Positions 41,398 to 49,739 of a DNA stretch of 64,000 nucleotides are shown piece after piece. Source of the DNA: Actinospineispora spinosispora DSM 44797 (lineage in GTDB: Bacteria; Actinomycetota; Actinomycetes; Mycobacteriales; Pseudonocardiaceae). Under the pieces are notes generated by a model. That model was not told the DNA's origin. It ran no database searches and worked only from the letters and a program-made list of their open reading frames with translations. The stretch is taken from assembly GCF_000429025.1 (NCBI RefSeq), contig NZ_AUBB01000021.1:62001-126000 (forward strand), read 5' to 3'. Position numbers and translations under genes: made by a program. Position 1 is the stretch's first letter. Each line of letters starts with the position of its first letter.

Positions 41398-42528
41398 ATG
41401 AAGACTCGATCGCTCGTCGGGCAGACGGCCGCGCTGACCGCACTGGCGCTACTGGTCACCGCGTGCGGCGGCGGACTGGCCGACTCCGCCCAGGGTCGGA
41501 GTGACCAGCCTGCCGCGTCGGCGGCCCAGGCCGTCTACGCCCAGATCGCGGCGCTCCCCAAGGATCAGCAGCGAGCCAAGGCGGTGGAGCTGGCCAAGCA
41601 GGAGGGCGCGTTCTCGCTGTACACGTCGATGACCGACAGTCTCGCCCAGCCCGTGGTGGCGGCGTTCACGAAGCAGTTCGCCATTCCGGTGAGTCTCTTC
41701 CGGGCCAACTCCGAGACGATCGTGCAACGCACGCTGCAGGAGGGGCAGGCCAACCGGCCCGGTGCCGACGCGGTGGAGAGCGACTTCGCCGAGATGGCGA
41801 CGCTGGCGGGTGAGCACCTGTTCGCCGACTACGACGGCCCGGCTCTCGACAGGGTGAAGGAGGGACGGTTCGACCACTGGACGGCCGACCGCGTCAACCT
41901 GTTCCTGCCGGCCTGGAACACCAACCTGATCGCGCCGGGCCAGGAGCCGCGCAGCTGGGAGGCCCTCGCCGACCCGAAGTACCGCGGCAAGATCACCATC
42001 GAGCTGTCGGACAGCGACTGGTACGCGAACCTCACCGACTACTGGCTCGCCCACGGAAAGACCCAGCAGCAGGTCGACCAGCTGTGGCAGGGGATCGTGG
42101 CGAACGCCAAGGCGGCCAAGGGGCACGTGGTGATGATGCAGCTGCTCAGCGCCGGACAGACCTCGATGGACGCGATGAACTACACCTACATCACGCAGCA
42201 GTCCAAGGACGCAGGCGCTCCGGTCGCCTATCGCCTTGCCGACGGGACGAACCCGATCCCGGCCTTCCCCCGGCCGAACGGCGTCGGGATGCTGGCCAAC
42301 GCGCAGCACCCGGCCTCGGCCTGGCTGTTCTACGACTGGATGCTCGATGAGGGCCAGAAGCTGCTGGTGGAGCAGCACCTCACCCCCTCGACCGAGGTCG
42401 AGGGAGACACCAGCCTGCAGGGGCTGAACATCGTCCCGTTCGACACCCGGTCACTGGTCGAGAACGCGAAGTCCTGGGATGACCGCTACGACGCGCAGCT
42501 GCGCGGCGTGCAGCAGGTCAGTAACTAG
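41398..42528 (+). CDS. Fe3+-type ABC substrate-binding lipoprotein (copy B)
   Basis: This 376-residue precursor has lipobox VTAC (around residue 22) and the same fold as the protein at 31982: GAFSLYTSMTDSLAQPVVAAF, LFRANSETIVQRTLQEG, DSDWYANLTDYWL, LLSAGQTSMDAMNY. No second permease or ATPase gene accompanies it, so it probably feeds the FbpB/FbpC-type importer encoded at 33154-36075, widening its substrate range. GGAAGGAC precedes the ATG. Two cupin genes follow at once. Confidence 0.88.
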   Translation: MKTRSLVGQTAALTALALLVTACGGGLADSAQGRSDQPAASAAQAVYAQIAALPKDQQRAKAVELAKQEGAFSLYTSMTDSLAQPVVAAFTKQFAIPVSLFRANSETIVQRTLQEGQANRPGADAVESDFAEMATLAGEHLFADYDGPALDRVKEGRFDHWTADRVNLFLPAWNTNLIAPGQEPRSWEALADPKYRGKITIELSDSDWYANLTDYWLAHGKTQQQVDQLWQGIVANAKAAKGHVVMMQLLSAGQTSMDAMNYTYITQQSKDAGAPVAYRLADGTNPIPAFPRPNGVGMLANAQHPASAWLFYDWMLDEGQKLLVEQHLTPSTEVEGDTSLQGLNIVPFDTRSLVENAKSWDDRYDAQLRGVQQVSN

Positions 42529-42542
42529 ATCGGAGTAGCTGA

Positions 42543-43136
42543 ATGAGCGACGGCGACCAGCCGGGGGACGACCCGGCACTCGCGCACCTGTACCACAGCC
42601 AGAAGAACCGGACCTTCGTCCGCGCGATCCAGGGTGAGTACGGGCTCAACGCGGAGCTGCGGCGGTTGCGCTCGATGCCGCGCGTCCGCAAGGCCAACGA
42701 GATCAAGTTCGTCGACGGGCCCCAGGCCTACAGCCGCCACTACGTCGAACCGAAGGACGGCATCGCCCAGACCTTCCATCTGCACCTGGAGGAGTACGGG
42801 CCGGGCGGGAAGTCGCAGAAGCACGGGCACGTCAACGAGGCGGCCTTCTACATCCTCGACGGCCGGGGTTATGAAATCCACGACGGCATCCGCTACGACT
42901 GGTCGGCGGGCGATGTCGCGATCGTGCACAACAACTGCGTGCACCAGCACTTCAATGCCGATCCGGACCGGCCCGCCCGGGCGCTGGTGATCAAGACGAA
43001 GCCGATGTACCTGTTCCTCAACATGCTGTTCCAGAAGCAGGTCGAGCCGCGCGCGACGACGGCCGCCCCCGGCGGGGAGGCCTTCACCGCCCGCGAGGAG
43101 GAGACCGACCACAACCACCCGGCAGAGGGGTACTGA
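42543..43136 (+). CDS. Single-domain cupin (HQHFN family, member 3)
   Basis: This 197-residue cupin has a full metal site: SQKHGHVNEAAFYILDGRG provides H-x-H and Glu, and VHQHFN the fourth ligand. It resembles one half of the double cupin at 29873. Only one base separates its stop from the next cupin gene, so the two may form a hetero-oligomer that mimics a double cupin. An AGATCGGAGTAGCTGA leader gives a weak ribosome site. The reaction is unknown; Fe(II)-dependent oxygenation or isomerisation is likely. Confidence 0.82.
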   Translation: MSDGDQPGDDPALAHLYHSQKNRTFVRAIQGEYGLNAELRRLRSMPRVRKANEIKFVDGPQAYSRHYVEPKDGIAQTFHLHLEEYGPGGKSQKHGHVNEAAFYILDGRGYEIHDGIRYDWSAGDVAIVHNNCVHQHFNADPDRPARALVIKTKPMYLFLNMLFQKQVEPRATTAAPGGEAFTAREEETDHNHPAEGY

Positions 43137-43137
43137 G

Positions 43138-43770
43138 ATGGCGTGGGACGAGACCGGTGCCTGGGTCGCGGGGGCGCGCACGGCACAGCTCTACGCCGAG
43201 CAGCTGCAGCGGGCGGCTGATGCGCCCGTGCGCAACGCGGGGCGACGCAAGGTGTTGCACCCCGACGACATGCCGTGGGAGATGTCGCGCCAGGGCCTGC
43301 TCAAGCACCTGCTCAACGAGGCGCTGGACACACGGATGGAGACCGTCGACGCGTACATGCAGATCATCCCGGGTGGCAGCCGATCCGGTCGGCACCGCCA
43401 CCTCGCGGAAGAGTGCCTCTACGTACTGGAGGGCACGGGATACGACCTGCACCAGGACTGCGACGTCGAGATCACCGACACGTACCACTGGACGCCACAG
43501 GAGGAGGTGCAGCGTTTCAGCTGGGAGGCCGGCGATGTCATCTACGTGCCACCCAACACGATCCACCAGCACTTCAACGCCGACCCGGCGCGCCCCGCCC
43601 GGCTCATCTCGGCGACGAACCGCGTGTACCGGTACTGCGGGCTCGACGACCTCGAACAGTACGAGGACGCCCCGGAGTACGACCCTTCGGTCGTGCTCGA
43701 CGCGGAGAGGGTGCGCCAGTACGTCGCGACCCGCGAGCTCAGCGGACGCTCTGCGGCGGACCAGCCGTGA
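43138..43770 (+). CDS. Single-domain cupin (HQHFN family, member 4)
   Basis: This 210-residue cupin has RHRHLAEECLYVLEGTG (H-x-H and Glu) and NTIHQHFN. The inserted loop DVEITDTYHWTPQEEVQ between the two motifs is longer than in member 3. It starts one base after member 3 and overlaps the Pht5-like gene by GTGA, suggesting stepwise action by the last three proteins of the operon. The similarity to members 1-3 points to duplication of one ancestral cupin within this locus. Confidence 0.82.
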   Translation: MAWDETGAWVAGARTAQLYAEQLQRAADAPVRNAGRRKVLHPDDMPWEMSRQGLLKHLLNEALDTRMETVDAYMQIIPGGSRSGRHRHLAEECLYVLEGTGYDLHQDCDVEITDTYHWTPQEEVQRFSWEAGDVIYVPPNTIHQHFNADPARPARLISATNRVYRYCGLDDLEQYEDAPEYDPSVVLDAERVRQYVATRELSGRSAADQP

Positions 43771-44771
43771 GCCGAATTCCGATCACCCTGGCCTGCTGGG
43801 ACTACGACCGCACGCGAGCTCTCGCCGACGGCACCGTCCGGCCTGAGGGTGTGGACCTGACCTACCTGAACCTACCGGTCGAGGAGACGTTCTTCCGGAT
43901 GCTGCGGCACCGGGAGTTCGAGGCGGCGGAGATGTCGCTGTCGTCGTACGTGACCCACCTGGCGGCGGGCGGCGCGGAGGCCGCCGATGGCCTGGTGGCG
44001 ATCCCGGTGTTTCCGTCCCGCGCGTTTCGCCACCACGGCGTCTACGTCCGCGCCGACAGCGCGGCCGAGAAGCCGGCCGATCTCGCGGGCGGCACGGTCG
44101 GCGTTCCCGAGTACCAGCTGACGGCGGTGGTGTGGATCCGAGGGATACTCGCCGACCGGCACGATCTGCCGGTTGCCTCCGTGCGCTACCGCACCGGGGG
44201 CATGCACACGCCGGGACGCGTCGAGAAGCAGCACCTCGACCTGCCCTCCGGTATCGACGTCAGGCCCATCCCGGCCGACCGCACACTGGTCGACATGCTG
44301 CTCGGGGGTGAGATCGACGCGCTCTACGCCCCGCGCACGCCCCGGCCGATGCTCACCGGCGGCGGCGAGCTGCGCAGGCTGTTCGCCGACGCCCGCGGCG
44401 AGGAGGAGCGCTACGCCGCCGAGACCGGCATCTTCCCGATCATGCATGTGGTGGTGCTGCGCAGGGACGTATACGTGGGCCGACCGTGGGTCGCGCGCTC
44501 GCTGTACACGGCATTCGAGCGGTCCAAGGCGCTGACCGAGGCGCGGATGGGGGAGGTCGCGGCCAACCCGTACATGGTGCCGTGGCTGACCGACGAGCTG
44601 GAGCGGACCCGAGAGCTGCTGGGCCGCGACTTCTGGCCGTACGGACTCGCCCCCAACCGGGCGACCCTCGAGGTCTTCCTGCGCTACGCCCACGAGCAGG
44701 GGCTCACCCGCCGCCGGCTCGCCGTGGACGAGCTGTTCGTCCCCGAGACGCACGAGAGCTACGTGATCTGA
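43767..44771 (+). CDS. Pht5-like 4,5-dihydroxyphthalate decarboxylase family protein (copy B)
   Basis: This 334-residue protein belongs to the same family as 18860-19804. It starts with ITLACWDYDRTRALADGTV, a near-signature of this group, and has AEMSLSSYVTH, GGTVGVPEYQLTAVVWIRG and FWPYGLAPNRATLEVFLRYAHEQGL. It has no export signal. It is a closer match to Pht5 than copy A. Its expected reaction is decarboxylation of a dihydroxylated aromatic dicarboxylate, possibly giving protocatechuate or a related catechol. It closes the long plus-strand operon. Confidence 0.85.
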   Translation: MSRIPITLACWDYDRTRALADGTVRPEGVDLTYLNLPVEETFFRMLRHREFEAAEMSLSSYVTHLAAGGAEAADGLVAIPVFPSRAFRHHGVYVRADSAAEKPADLAGGTVGVPEYQLTAVVWIRGILADRHDLPVASVRYRTGGMHTPGRVEKQHLDLPSGIDVRPIPADRTLVDMLLGGEIDALYAPRTPRPMLTGGGELRRLFADARGEEERYAAETGIFPIMHVVVLRRDVYVGRPWVARSLYTAFERSKALTEARMGEVAANPYMVPWLTDELERTRELLGRDFWPYGLAPNRATLEVFLRYAHEQGLTRRRLAVDELFVPETHESYVI

Positions 44772-44835
44772 CGGGGACCGCACGCGGCCTGGACTTCCCG
44801 ACGCCTCCCGGGTGCTGATGATCGGTCTACGGCCC

Positions 44836-45129
44836 TCAAACGGACCTGGGTGAAAACGAGCTGGTCGTGGCCGGTTCGAATCCGTCCGCCGTCCAGTCGG
44901 CGGTCTCGCCGCCCCGGGTGGGATCGTCGTCGGACCACAGGTCGTTCTGGTCCTCCAGCGGCCATGAGTCGTTCGGTGGGGTCTGGCCGTGGCCCATCGC
45001 TTCGGCGGTACGCCGTCGGATTCTGTTGCGCATTCGCTCGAGGAGGCAGGTCAGTCTCACCGCCACGAGCAACAGATGGTCCGGCGGTCCCACGAGAGCG
45101 GCAACGTGGTGGCTGAGCGTCATGGACAT
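44836..45129 (-). CDS. Small hypothetical protein
   Basis: This 97-residue product starts at 45129 behind GAGAGG at good spacing. An N-terminal mildly hydrophobic helix (MTLSHHVAALVGPPDHLLLVAVRL) is followed by a basic helix and an acidic, Trp/Asp-rich tail (SWPLEDQNDLWSDDDPTRGG). No family is recognised. It lies between the catabolic operon and the COG4705 gene. Coding is supported mainly by the ribosome site and sensible composition. Confidence 0.45.
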   Translation of the reverse strand: MSMTLSHHVAALVGPPDHLLLVAVRLTCLLERMRNRIRRRTAEAMGHGQTPPNDSWPLEDQNDLWSDDDPTRGGETADWTADGFEPATTSSFSPRSV

Positions 45130-45269
45130 GGCAGACCTCTCGCATATCCGGGTGTATCGAGGCATTCGGATTCAGGAGGCGAATGGCCTGGTCAGCATCG
45201 CCTAATCAGCCGATCGGACGCGCACGGTCGTGGACGATTCGCCCGCGCGTGTTGGACAGCGGTGGGCCT

Positions 45270-46148
45270 TCACGGGTGTGGCCCGGCTGAACCGGTCAGG
45301 GCTCCGTTGGGGTGTTGTGGTTCGCCGGTGAGCCGGTTGATCGGGAGCGGCAGGGGTTCGAGTGGCCGGCGGCGGAGTTGGACGATCTGAAGGATGGTCA
45401 GCCCGATCAGGAGCGTCAGAAGTGCGACCGAGCCCCACAGCGTGCCCCAGCCCAGGCCACCTTCGTCGGTTGGTTTGGTCAGTGCGTCACCGCCGGCGGC
45501 GCCGAGCGGACGGGTCAGGATGAATGCCAACCAGAACAGGAGGGTGCCGTTGACGCTGGTCAGGTAGTGCGCGGCGACGATGACCAGCATGATCGCCGAG
45601 ATGACAAGGAAGGCGCCGGTGAAACCGAGTCCGGTGTCGTCGGACAGCCAGTCGCCACTGGAGGTGCCCAGGGTGTTGGACACGAGGATCGCGATCCAGT
45701 ACAGGAACTCGCCCTTGCGGCTGGCGATGTTCTCCACGTCGTAGGTCTGGCCGGTGCGCCACCAGGCCAGGAACACGAGCGCCAGCAGCCCACTGAGTAG
45801 GACCGCGCCCCAGGCGTAGCCGATGCCGTTGGGTTCGCTGGAGTGGCCGAATCCCCGGTTGAGGAAGTCCGAGACCTCGGTGCCGACCATGCTCGTGCCG
45901 AGGACCACGGCCCAGAACAGCGCCGGGTGCAGACGTCCGGCTCGGAGCTGAAGTGTCAGGACCGCGCCGAAGAAGACCAGGAAGATGATCGCGGTGGCGA
46001 CGTAGCCGACCTGGAGGGTGATGCCGAGCAGATCTCCGGCGGTCTCGCCCAGTGTGACCGCGACGATCTTCAGTACCCAGAACAGCAACGTCACCTGGGG
46101 GAGCTTCCGCATTACGTATCGGGTCGATTGTTGGGCGTGCGAAGACAT
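45270..46148 (-). CDS. COG4705-type integral membrane protein
   Basis: This 292-residue protein has about eight membrane helices. The family hallmark KLPQVTLLFWVLKIVAVTLGETAGD appears near the N-terminus and is echoed in the second half (FLYWIAILVSNTLGTSSGDWL and LLFWLAFILTRPLGAAGGD), showing an internal repeat. Proteins of this kind are uncharacterised and are often encoded near a two-component system, as here. GGAGGACG stands directly before the ATG at 46148. A role in metal or cation handling has been suggested for some relatives, but nothing here decides it. Confidence 0.85.
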   Translation of the reverse strand: MSSHAQQSTRYVMRKLPQVTLLFWVLKIVAVTLGETAGDLLGITLQVGYVATAIIFLVFFGAVLTLQLRAGRLHPALFWAVVLGTSMVGTEVSDFLNRGFGHSSEPNGIGYAWGAVLLSGLLALVFLAWWRTGQTYDVENIASRKGEFLYWIAILVSNTLGTSSGDWLSDDTGLGFTGAFLVISAIMLVIVAAHYLTSVNGTLLFWLAFILTRPLGAAGGDALTKPTDEGGLGWGTLWGSVALLTLLIGLTILQIVQLRRRPLEPLPLPINRLTGEPQHPNGALTGSAGPHP

Positions 46149-46440
46149 CGTCCTCCTGTCTTTATGCCTTGCTGATTGATGCGCGCGTGAGTCCGCTGCG
46201 TCGACGTCACGGTAGCGGTCGCGAGTGACCGCCACTCGACATTCACGATGGGTGAGACGGTGCGTTCGAGTCGGAATACGATTCGTGCTGAGTAGCGCTG
46301 ACCTGCGGATACGTATGGTGCGTCAGTCTTGTTGGGCGACTCACTCGGCCGCCGATAGATGAATTAAATGGTCAAATCATGGCCATCGGATTACCGACAA
46401 TTTACCTTCCGAGGTGCGAATCGACTTGATCGACCGATTT

Positions 46441-47742
46441 TCAGGCGGACTCGTCGGGGCCATCCGGTGTCGGTATGAACAGGGTGAAAGTGGGTGGTGC
46501 GGGCTTGGTCAGCCGGAGTCGGCCGCCCTCGGCTTCGGCGAGGCTGCGCGCCAGCGCCAGGCCTATGCCGTGACCGGTTGCGGTCGGATTGCGCCGGGTG
46601 AACAGCTGGTCGACACCCAGGCTGATCCCCGGGCCCTCGTCGGCCACGTCGATGGCCAGTGCGGCGCCGGCGTCGCGGACGCTCACCCGCACGGTGCCCA
46701 CGCCGTGGGTGACCGCGTTGTCGATCAACACGGCGAGGATTTGGCGGACCGCCGCCGCGGCGGCGTTGGAGACCGGTAGCCGAGGCGCGGTTGTGCACGC
46801 GAACATCCGGTGCTGTGCTTCCAGACGTGGTCTCCAGGTCAGGGTCAGCGCGTTCAGCAGGGGTTCGAGCGCGAGTGGTTCGCGGAGCCGGGTGGAGTCG
46901 CGTGCGAGGCTGAGCAGGTCCTCCACGGTCTTCTGTAGCCGTTCGGTGCCTTCGACGGCAGAGGTGACCGCCGCGCGTAGGTCGTGGCTGGGCTCGTCGA
47001 GTGCCACCTCCAGGCCGAGGCGCAGCGCGGTCAGCGGGGTGCGGAGTTGGTGCGATGCGTCGGCGGAGAAGGCGCGTTCGCGGGTCACCAGGTCGCTGAG
47101 CCGGGTTCCGGTGTTGTTGAGCGCGTCCGCGACCGAGTCGATCTCCGGTATGCCGGCGACCGGGAACCGCACGCTGAAGTCGCCATCGCCGAGTTCTCGG
47201 GCGGTCACCGCCAGGTCTTCGAGGGGTCGACTCATCCGTAGGGCCATCCGTCGCGCGATGAGCCAGACCGCGAGCACCGCCATCAGGGCGAGTCCCGCCA
47301 TCAGCAGCCACACCAGGGCGATGCGGGTGTAGACCTCGGTGGCGGTCGTGCTGGCACGCACCATGGCGAGCAGGGTGTCGCCGTGACGGATCGGTACCGC
47401 GACCACGATGCCGCCGTCACGGTCGGCGACATGGATGCGGCCGTTACGTGCTCTGTCGACCGCGACATCGCCGATCGGTGGCCCCTCGCCGATCATCCGT
47501 CGGCCTGACGGGTCGTATACGGCGAGGATCGCGTCGTGTTCGGTGCTGGCGACCGGTCCGGGCTGCTGACCGAGCGCCAGCTGGATCCCGACGGTGACGG
47601 CGGCGAGGTCGGCGGACCGTTCCAGCTCGCTGTGTTCGTCGTCGATCAGGTACCGCACGACGAACGCCGCGAGCGGAACGCCGAACAGCGCGATCGCCAG
47701 CGTGGCGGCCAGGACGGCGAGGCCGACGATACGTGTGCGCAC
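46441..47742 (-). CDS. Sensor histidine kinase A
   Basis: This is a 433-residue transmembrane kinase. Helix 1 (residues 7-30) and helix 2 (around 140-163) bracket an extracytoplasmic sensor of about 110 residues. HAMP, then the H-box SHQLRTPL with His231, an N-box (LIDNAVTHG), and G-boxes DEGPGIS and GHGIGLALA follow. It is divergent from its response regulator (47798) with only 55 bp between. A closely similar kinase is encoded at 49740-51077. The signal is unknown. The GTG at 47742 opens the protein with VRTRIVGLAV, the same beginning as in the paralogue. Confidence 0.92.
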   Translation of the reverse strand: MRTRIVGLAVLAATLAIALFGVPLAAFVVRYLIDDEHSELERSADLAAVTVGIQLALGQQPGPVASTEHDAILAVYDPSGRRMIGEGPPIGDVAVDRARNGRIHVADRDGGIVVAVPIRHGDTLLAMVRASTTATEVYTRIALVWLLMAGLALMAVLAVWLIARRMALRMSRPLEDLAVTARELGDGDFSVRFPVAGIPEIDSVADALNNTGTRLSDLVTRERAFSADASHQLRTPLTALRLGLEVALDEPSHDLRAAVTSAVEGTERLQKTVEDLLSLARDSTRLREPLALEPLLNALTLTWRPRLEAQHRMFACTTAPRLPVSNAAAAAVRQILAVLIDNAVTHGVGTVRVSVRDAGAALAIDVADEGPGISLGVDQLFTRRNPTATGHGIGLALARSLAEAEGGRLRLTKPAPPTFTLFIPTPDGPDESA

Positions 47743-47797
47743 TCCGGGATTGTGCGCCCCGGGCTTCCTCTGCTGACCGCCGGTTAGGCTCGGTGGG

Positions 47798-48487
47798 GTG
47801 ACGGCTCGGGTGATGGTGGTCGAGGACGAGATGACGATCGGTCGTCTTCTGGAGGGTAGTTTGCGGTCGAACGGCTACCAGGTCACCTGGCAGCGCACCG
47901 CGCACGGCGCGTTGCGTGCCGCGCCGTCGGATTTGATTTTGCTCGATCTGGGGTTGCCCGACTTGGATGGTGTCGAGGTGTGTCGGCAGTTGCGTGTCGC
48001 GCAGCCGGGCACGGTGATCGTGATGCTCACCGCTCGTGATGAGGAGATGGATGTTGTCGTCGGGCTGGAGGCGGGCGCGGACGACTATCTGACCAAACCG
48101 ATCCGGTTGCGTGAGCTGCACGCGAGGATCCGGGCGCACCTTCGTCGCGGTACCACGTCCCAGACTTCCGCGCCGTCCTACACGCTGGGCGATCTGGAGG
48201 TTGATGTCGCCGCTCGGCGGGTGCAGCTGGGTTCGGTGCCGGTGGTGCTGCGGGCGCGGGAGTTCGACCTGTTGGCCAGGCTCGCGGCCGAGCCGGGTGT
48301 GGCGATCAGTCGTTCGACGCTGATGGCTGATGTGTGGGGTCATGACTGGTTCGGTCAGACCAAGACGTTGGACGTGCATGTCGCGGCGTTGCGGCGAAAG
48401 CTCGTGGCGGCGGCCGAGGGGCTTGATGTCGTTCTTCCCGAGATCGTCACGTTGCGGGGTCACGGGTTCCGCTTCGAGCTCGCCTGA
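47798..48487 (+). CDS. OmpR/PhoB-family response regulator
   Basis: This 229-residue regulator has an intact receiver domain: acidic pair in VVEDEM, phospho-acceptor Asp50 in LILLDLGLPDLDG, Thr78 in VMLTARD and Lys100 in YLTKP. The C-terminal winged helix includes LRAREFDLLARLA and TLDVHVAALRRKL, ending EIVTLRGHGFRFELA. It is the cognate partner of the kinase encoded divergently next to it. Since the second kinase has no working regulator of its own, this protein may also take phosphate from kinase B. Confidence 0.93.
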   Translation: MTARVMVVEDEMTIGRLLEGSLRSNGYQVTWQRTAHGALRAAPSDLILLDLGLPDLDGVEVCRQLRVAQPGTVIVMLTARDEEMDVVVGLEAGADDYLTKPIRLRELHARIRAHLRRGTTSQTSAPSYTLGDLEVDVAARRVQLGSVPVVLRAREFDLLARLAAEPGVAISRSTLMADVWGHDWFGQTKTLDVHVAALRRKLVAAAEGLDVVLPEIVTLRGHGFRFELA

Positions 48488-48643
48488 TCATGCTGTGGTG
48501 AGGTCGGGAGTTTGCCGATCGATTACCGTCGGCTGGTCGGGGGCTTGCTGTCGGTTCTTTAGCGTTGATCTCGTGTTGATGACACTGGCTGCGTCCACGG
48601 CGGTAGTGCTCGTGCCTCCGGCGCCGAGCGAGAACTGATCTTG

Positions 48644-48883
48644 GTGTCCGGGGCGATCAGGGCGCTGTCGGCTCATTACCGGTCAGCGGTGCGGGACCGG
48701 CCGGCGGCGACGTCCGAGGAGATCGCCGCCATGATCATGACGCGGCTCGATCGTGAGCAACTCGTGGCGTTGGCCGCGGATGGTGTGGGCATGGGTGGAC
48801 GGCCGGGCGCGGACACCACGACGTTGGCATACGGCTTCGTGCGGAACTTCGTGCGCGCGATGGATTCCCCGGACGACGAGTAG
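48644..48883 (+). CDS. Small hypothetical protein
   Basis: This product of about 79 residues is predicted to be helical: GAIRALSAHYRSAVRDRPAA, EEIAAMIMTRLDREQLVALAADG, YGFVRNFVRAMD. Start codons TTG 48641 or GTG 48644 lack a good ribosome site. It lies after the response regulator on the same strand and ends 9 bp before the convergent FetB-like gene. The composition is credible for a protein, but no family is recognised. Confidence 0.45.
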   Translation: MSGAIRALSAHYRSAVRDRPAATSEEIAAMIMTRLDREQLVALAADGVGMGGRPGADTTTLAYGFVRNFVRAMDSPDDE

Positions 48884-48892
48884 CGCTACCGG

Positions 48893-49645
48893 TCATCGAT
48901 CGGTGGGGCGGGTGATGAGGCCTCGCGCGACGAGTTCGAGGGTGATGAGCACGGCGATGACCTCGGCGGCGAGCAGCCCGATGAGGACCAGCAGCTGCGC
49001 GGCGCCGGCCTGGACCGGGTCACCGCTTCCGAGTAGCACCCCGACGAAGGCGCCCGGCAGGGTGACCAGGCCGACCGTGCGTGTCTGGTCCATCGGCGGG
49101 ATGAGCGCCTGGGTCGCGGCCGCCCGGCATACGTGCAGGGCCGCGTCCCGTTCGCGCAGCCCTATCGACAGGCCCGCTTCGTACTCGCCGTGGCGGGTGT
49201 GTATCTCGTCGAGTGCTCGGCGCCCGGCCTGGGAGGTCGCGGTCATGGTCCCGCCGATGATGATGCCGGCCACCGGCACGATGGCGATGCCAGTCATCGG
49301 TACCGCGGCGGAGCCAAGAGCAACGGTCAGTACCGGTAGCGTGCCGGCCGCGATCGGGATGGCGCTGAGCAGCGCGGAGCGGTCGGGTGACATGCGGCGG
49401 GCGGAGGTCCACAGGGCCGCGCCGAACATCAGCACGACGAACGCCGCGGTCAGCCACAGCGACCCGACCACCGCCACGATCACGGCGGAGACGGCCGCGA
49501 GCTGCAGGCAGGCGCGGACCGCGGCCGTCACGACCTGGCGTGCGACACCCAACCGGCCTGCCGTGGCCGCCCCGACCGCGACGGCCACCAGCACCACCAG
49601 CGCCGCACCCAGACCCCAGCCGAGGTTGATGGTGGAACTGCCCAC
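48893..49645 (-). CDS. FetB-like ABC permease (UPF0014)
   Basis: This 250-residue membrane protein has seven or so helices and the family segments VTAAVRACLQLAAVSAV, GTMTATSQAGRRALDEI and TVGLVTLPGAFVGVLLG. FetB pairs with the ATPase FetA to export iron and resist oxidative stress. No ATPase gene adjoins it, so it must use one encoded elsewhere or act differently. The GTG at 49645 has GGGAGG nine bases upstream; the frame's longer form is unlikely. Confidence 0.85.
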   Translation of the reverse strand: MGSSTINLGWGLGAALVVLVAVAVGAATAGRLGVARQVVTAAVRACLQLAAVSAVIVAVVGSLWLTAAFVVLMFGAALWTSARRMSPDRSALLSAIPIAAGTLPVLTVALGSAAVPMTGIAIVPVAGIIIGGTMTATSQAGRRALDEIHTRHGEYEAGLSIGLRERDAALHVCRAAATQALIPPMDQTRTVGLVTLPGAFVGVLLGSGDPVQAGAAQLLVLIGLLAAEVIAVLITLELVARGLITRPTDR

Positions 49646-49739
49646 AGCGTGTGGCCTCCCTGGTGCGGTGTTCCCTGACACAGGGTCAACCGCTTCTGTG
49701 TCACGGGCAACCATGCATGGGTCGGGCGTCGATCGTGGG

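Noticed and set aside
44772..44835. A terminator after the long catabolic operon
   Set aside because: No stem longer than a few base pairs could be found in the short gap; termination may occur within the following antisense gene.
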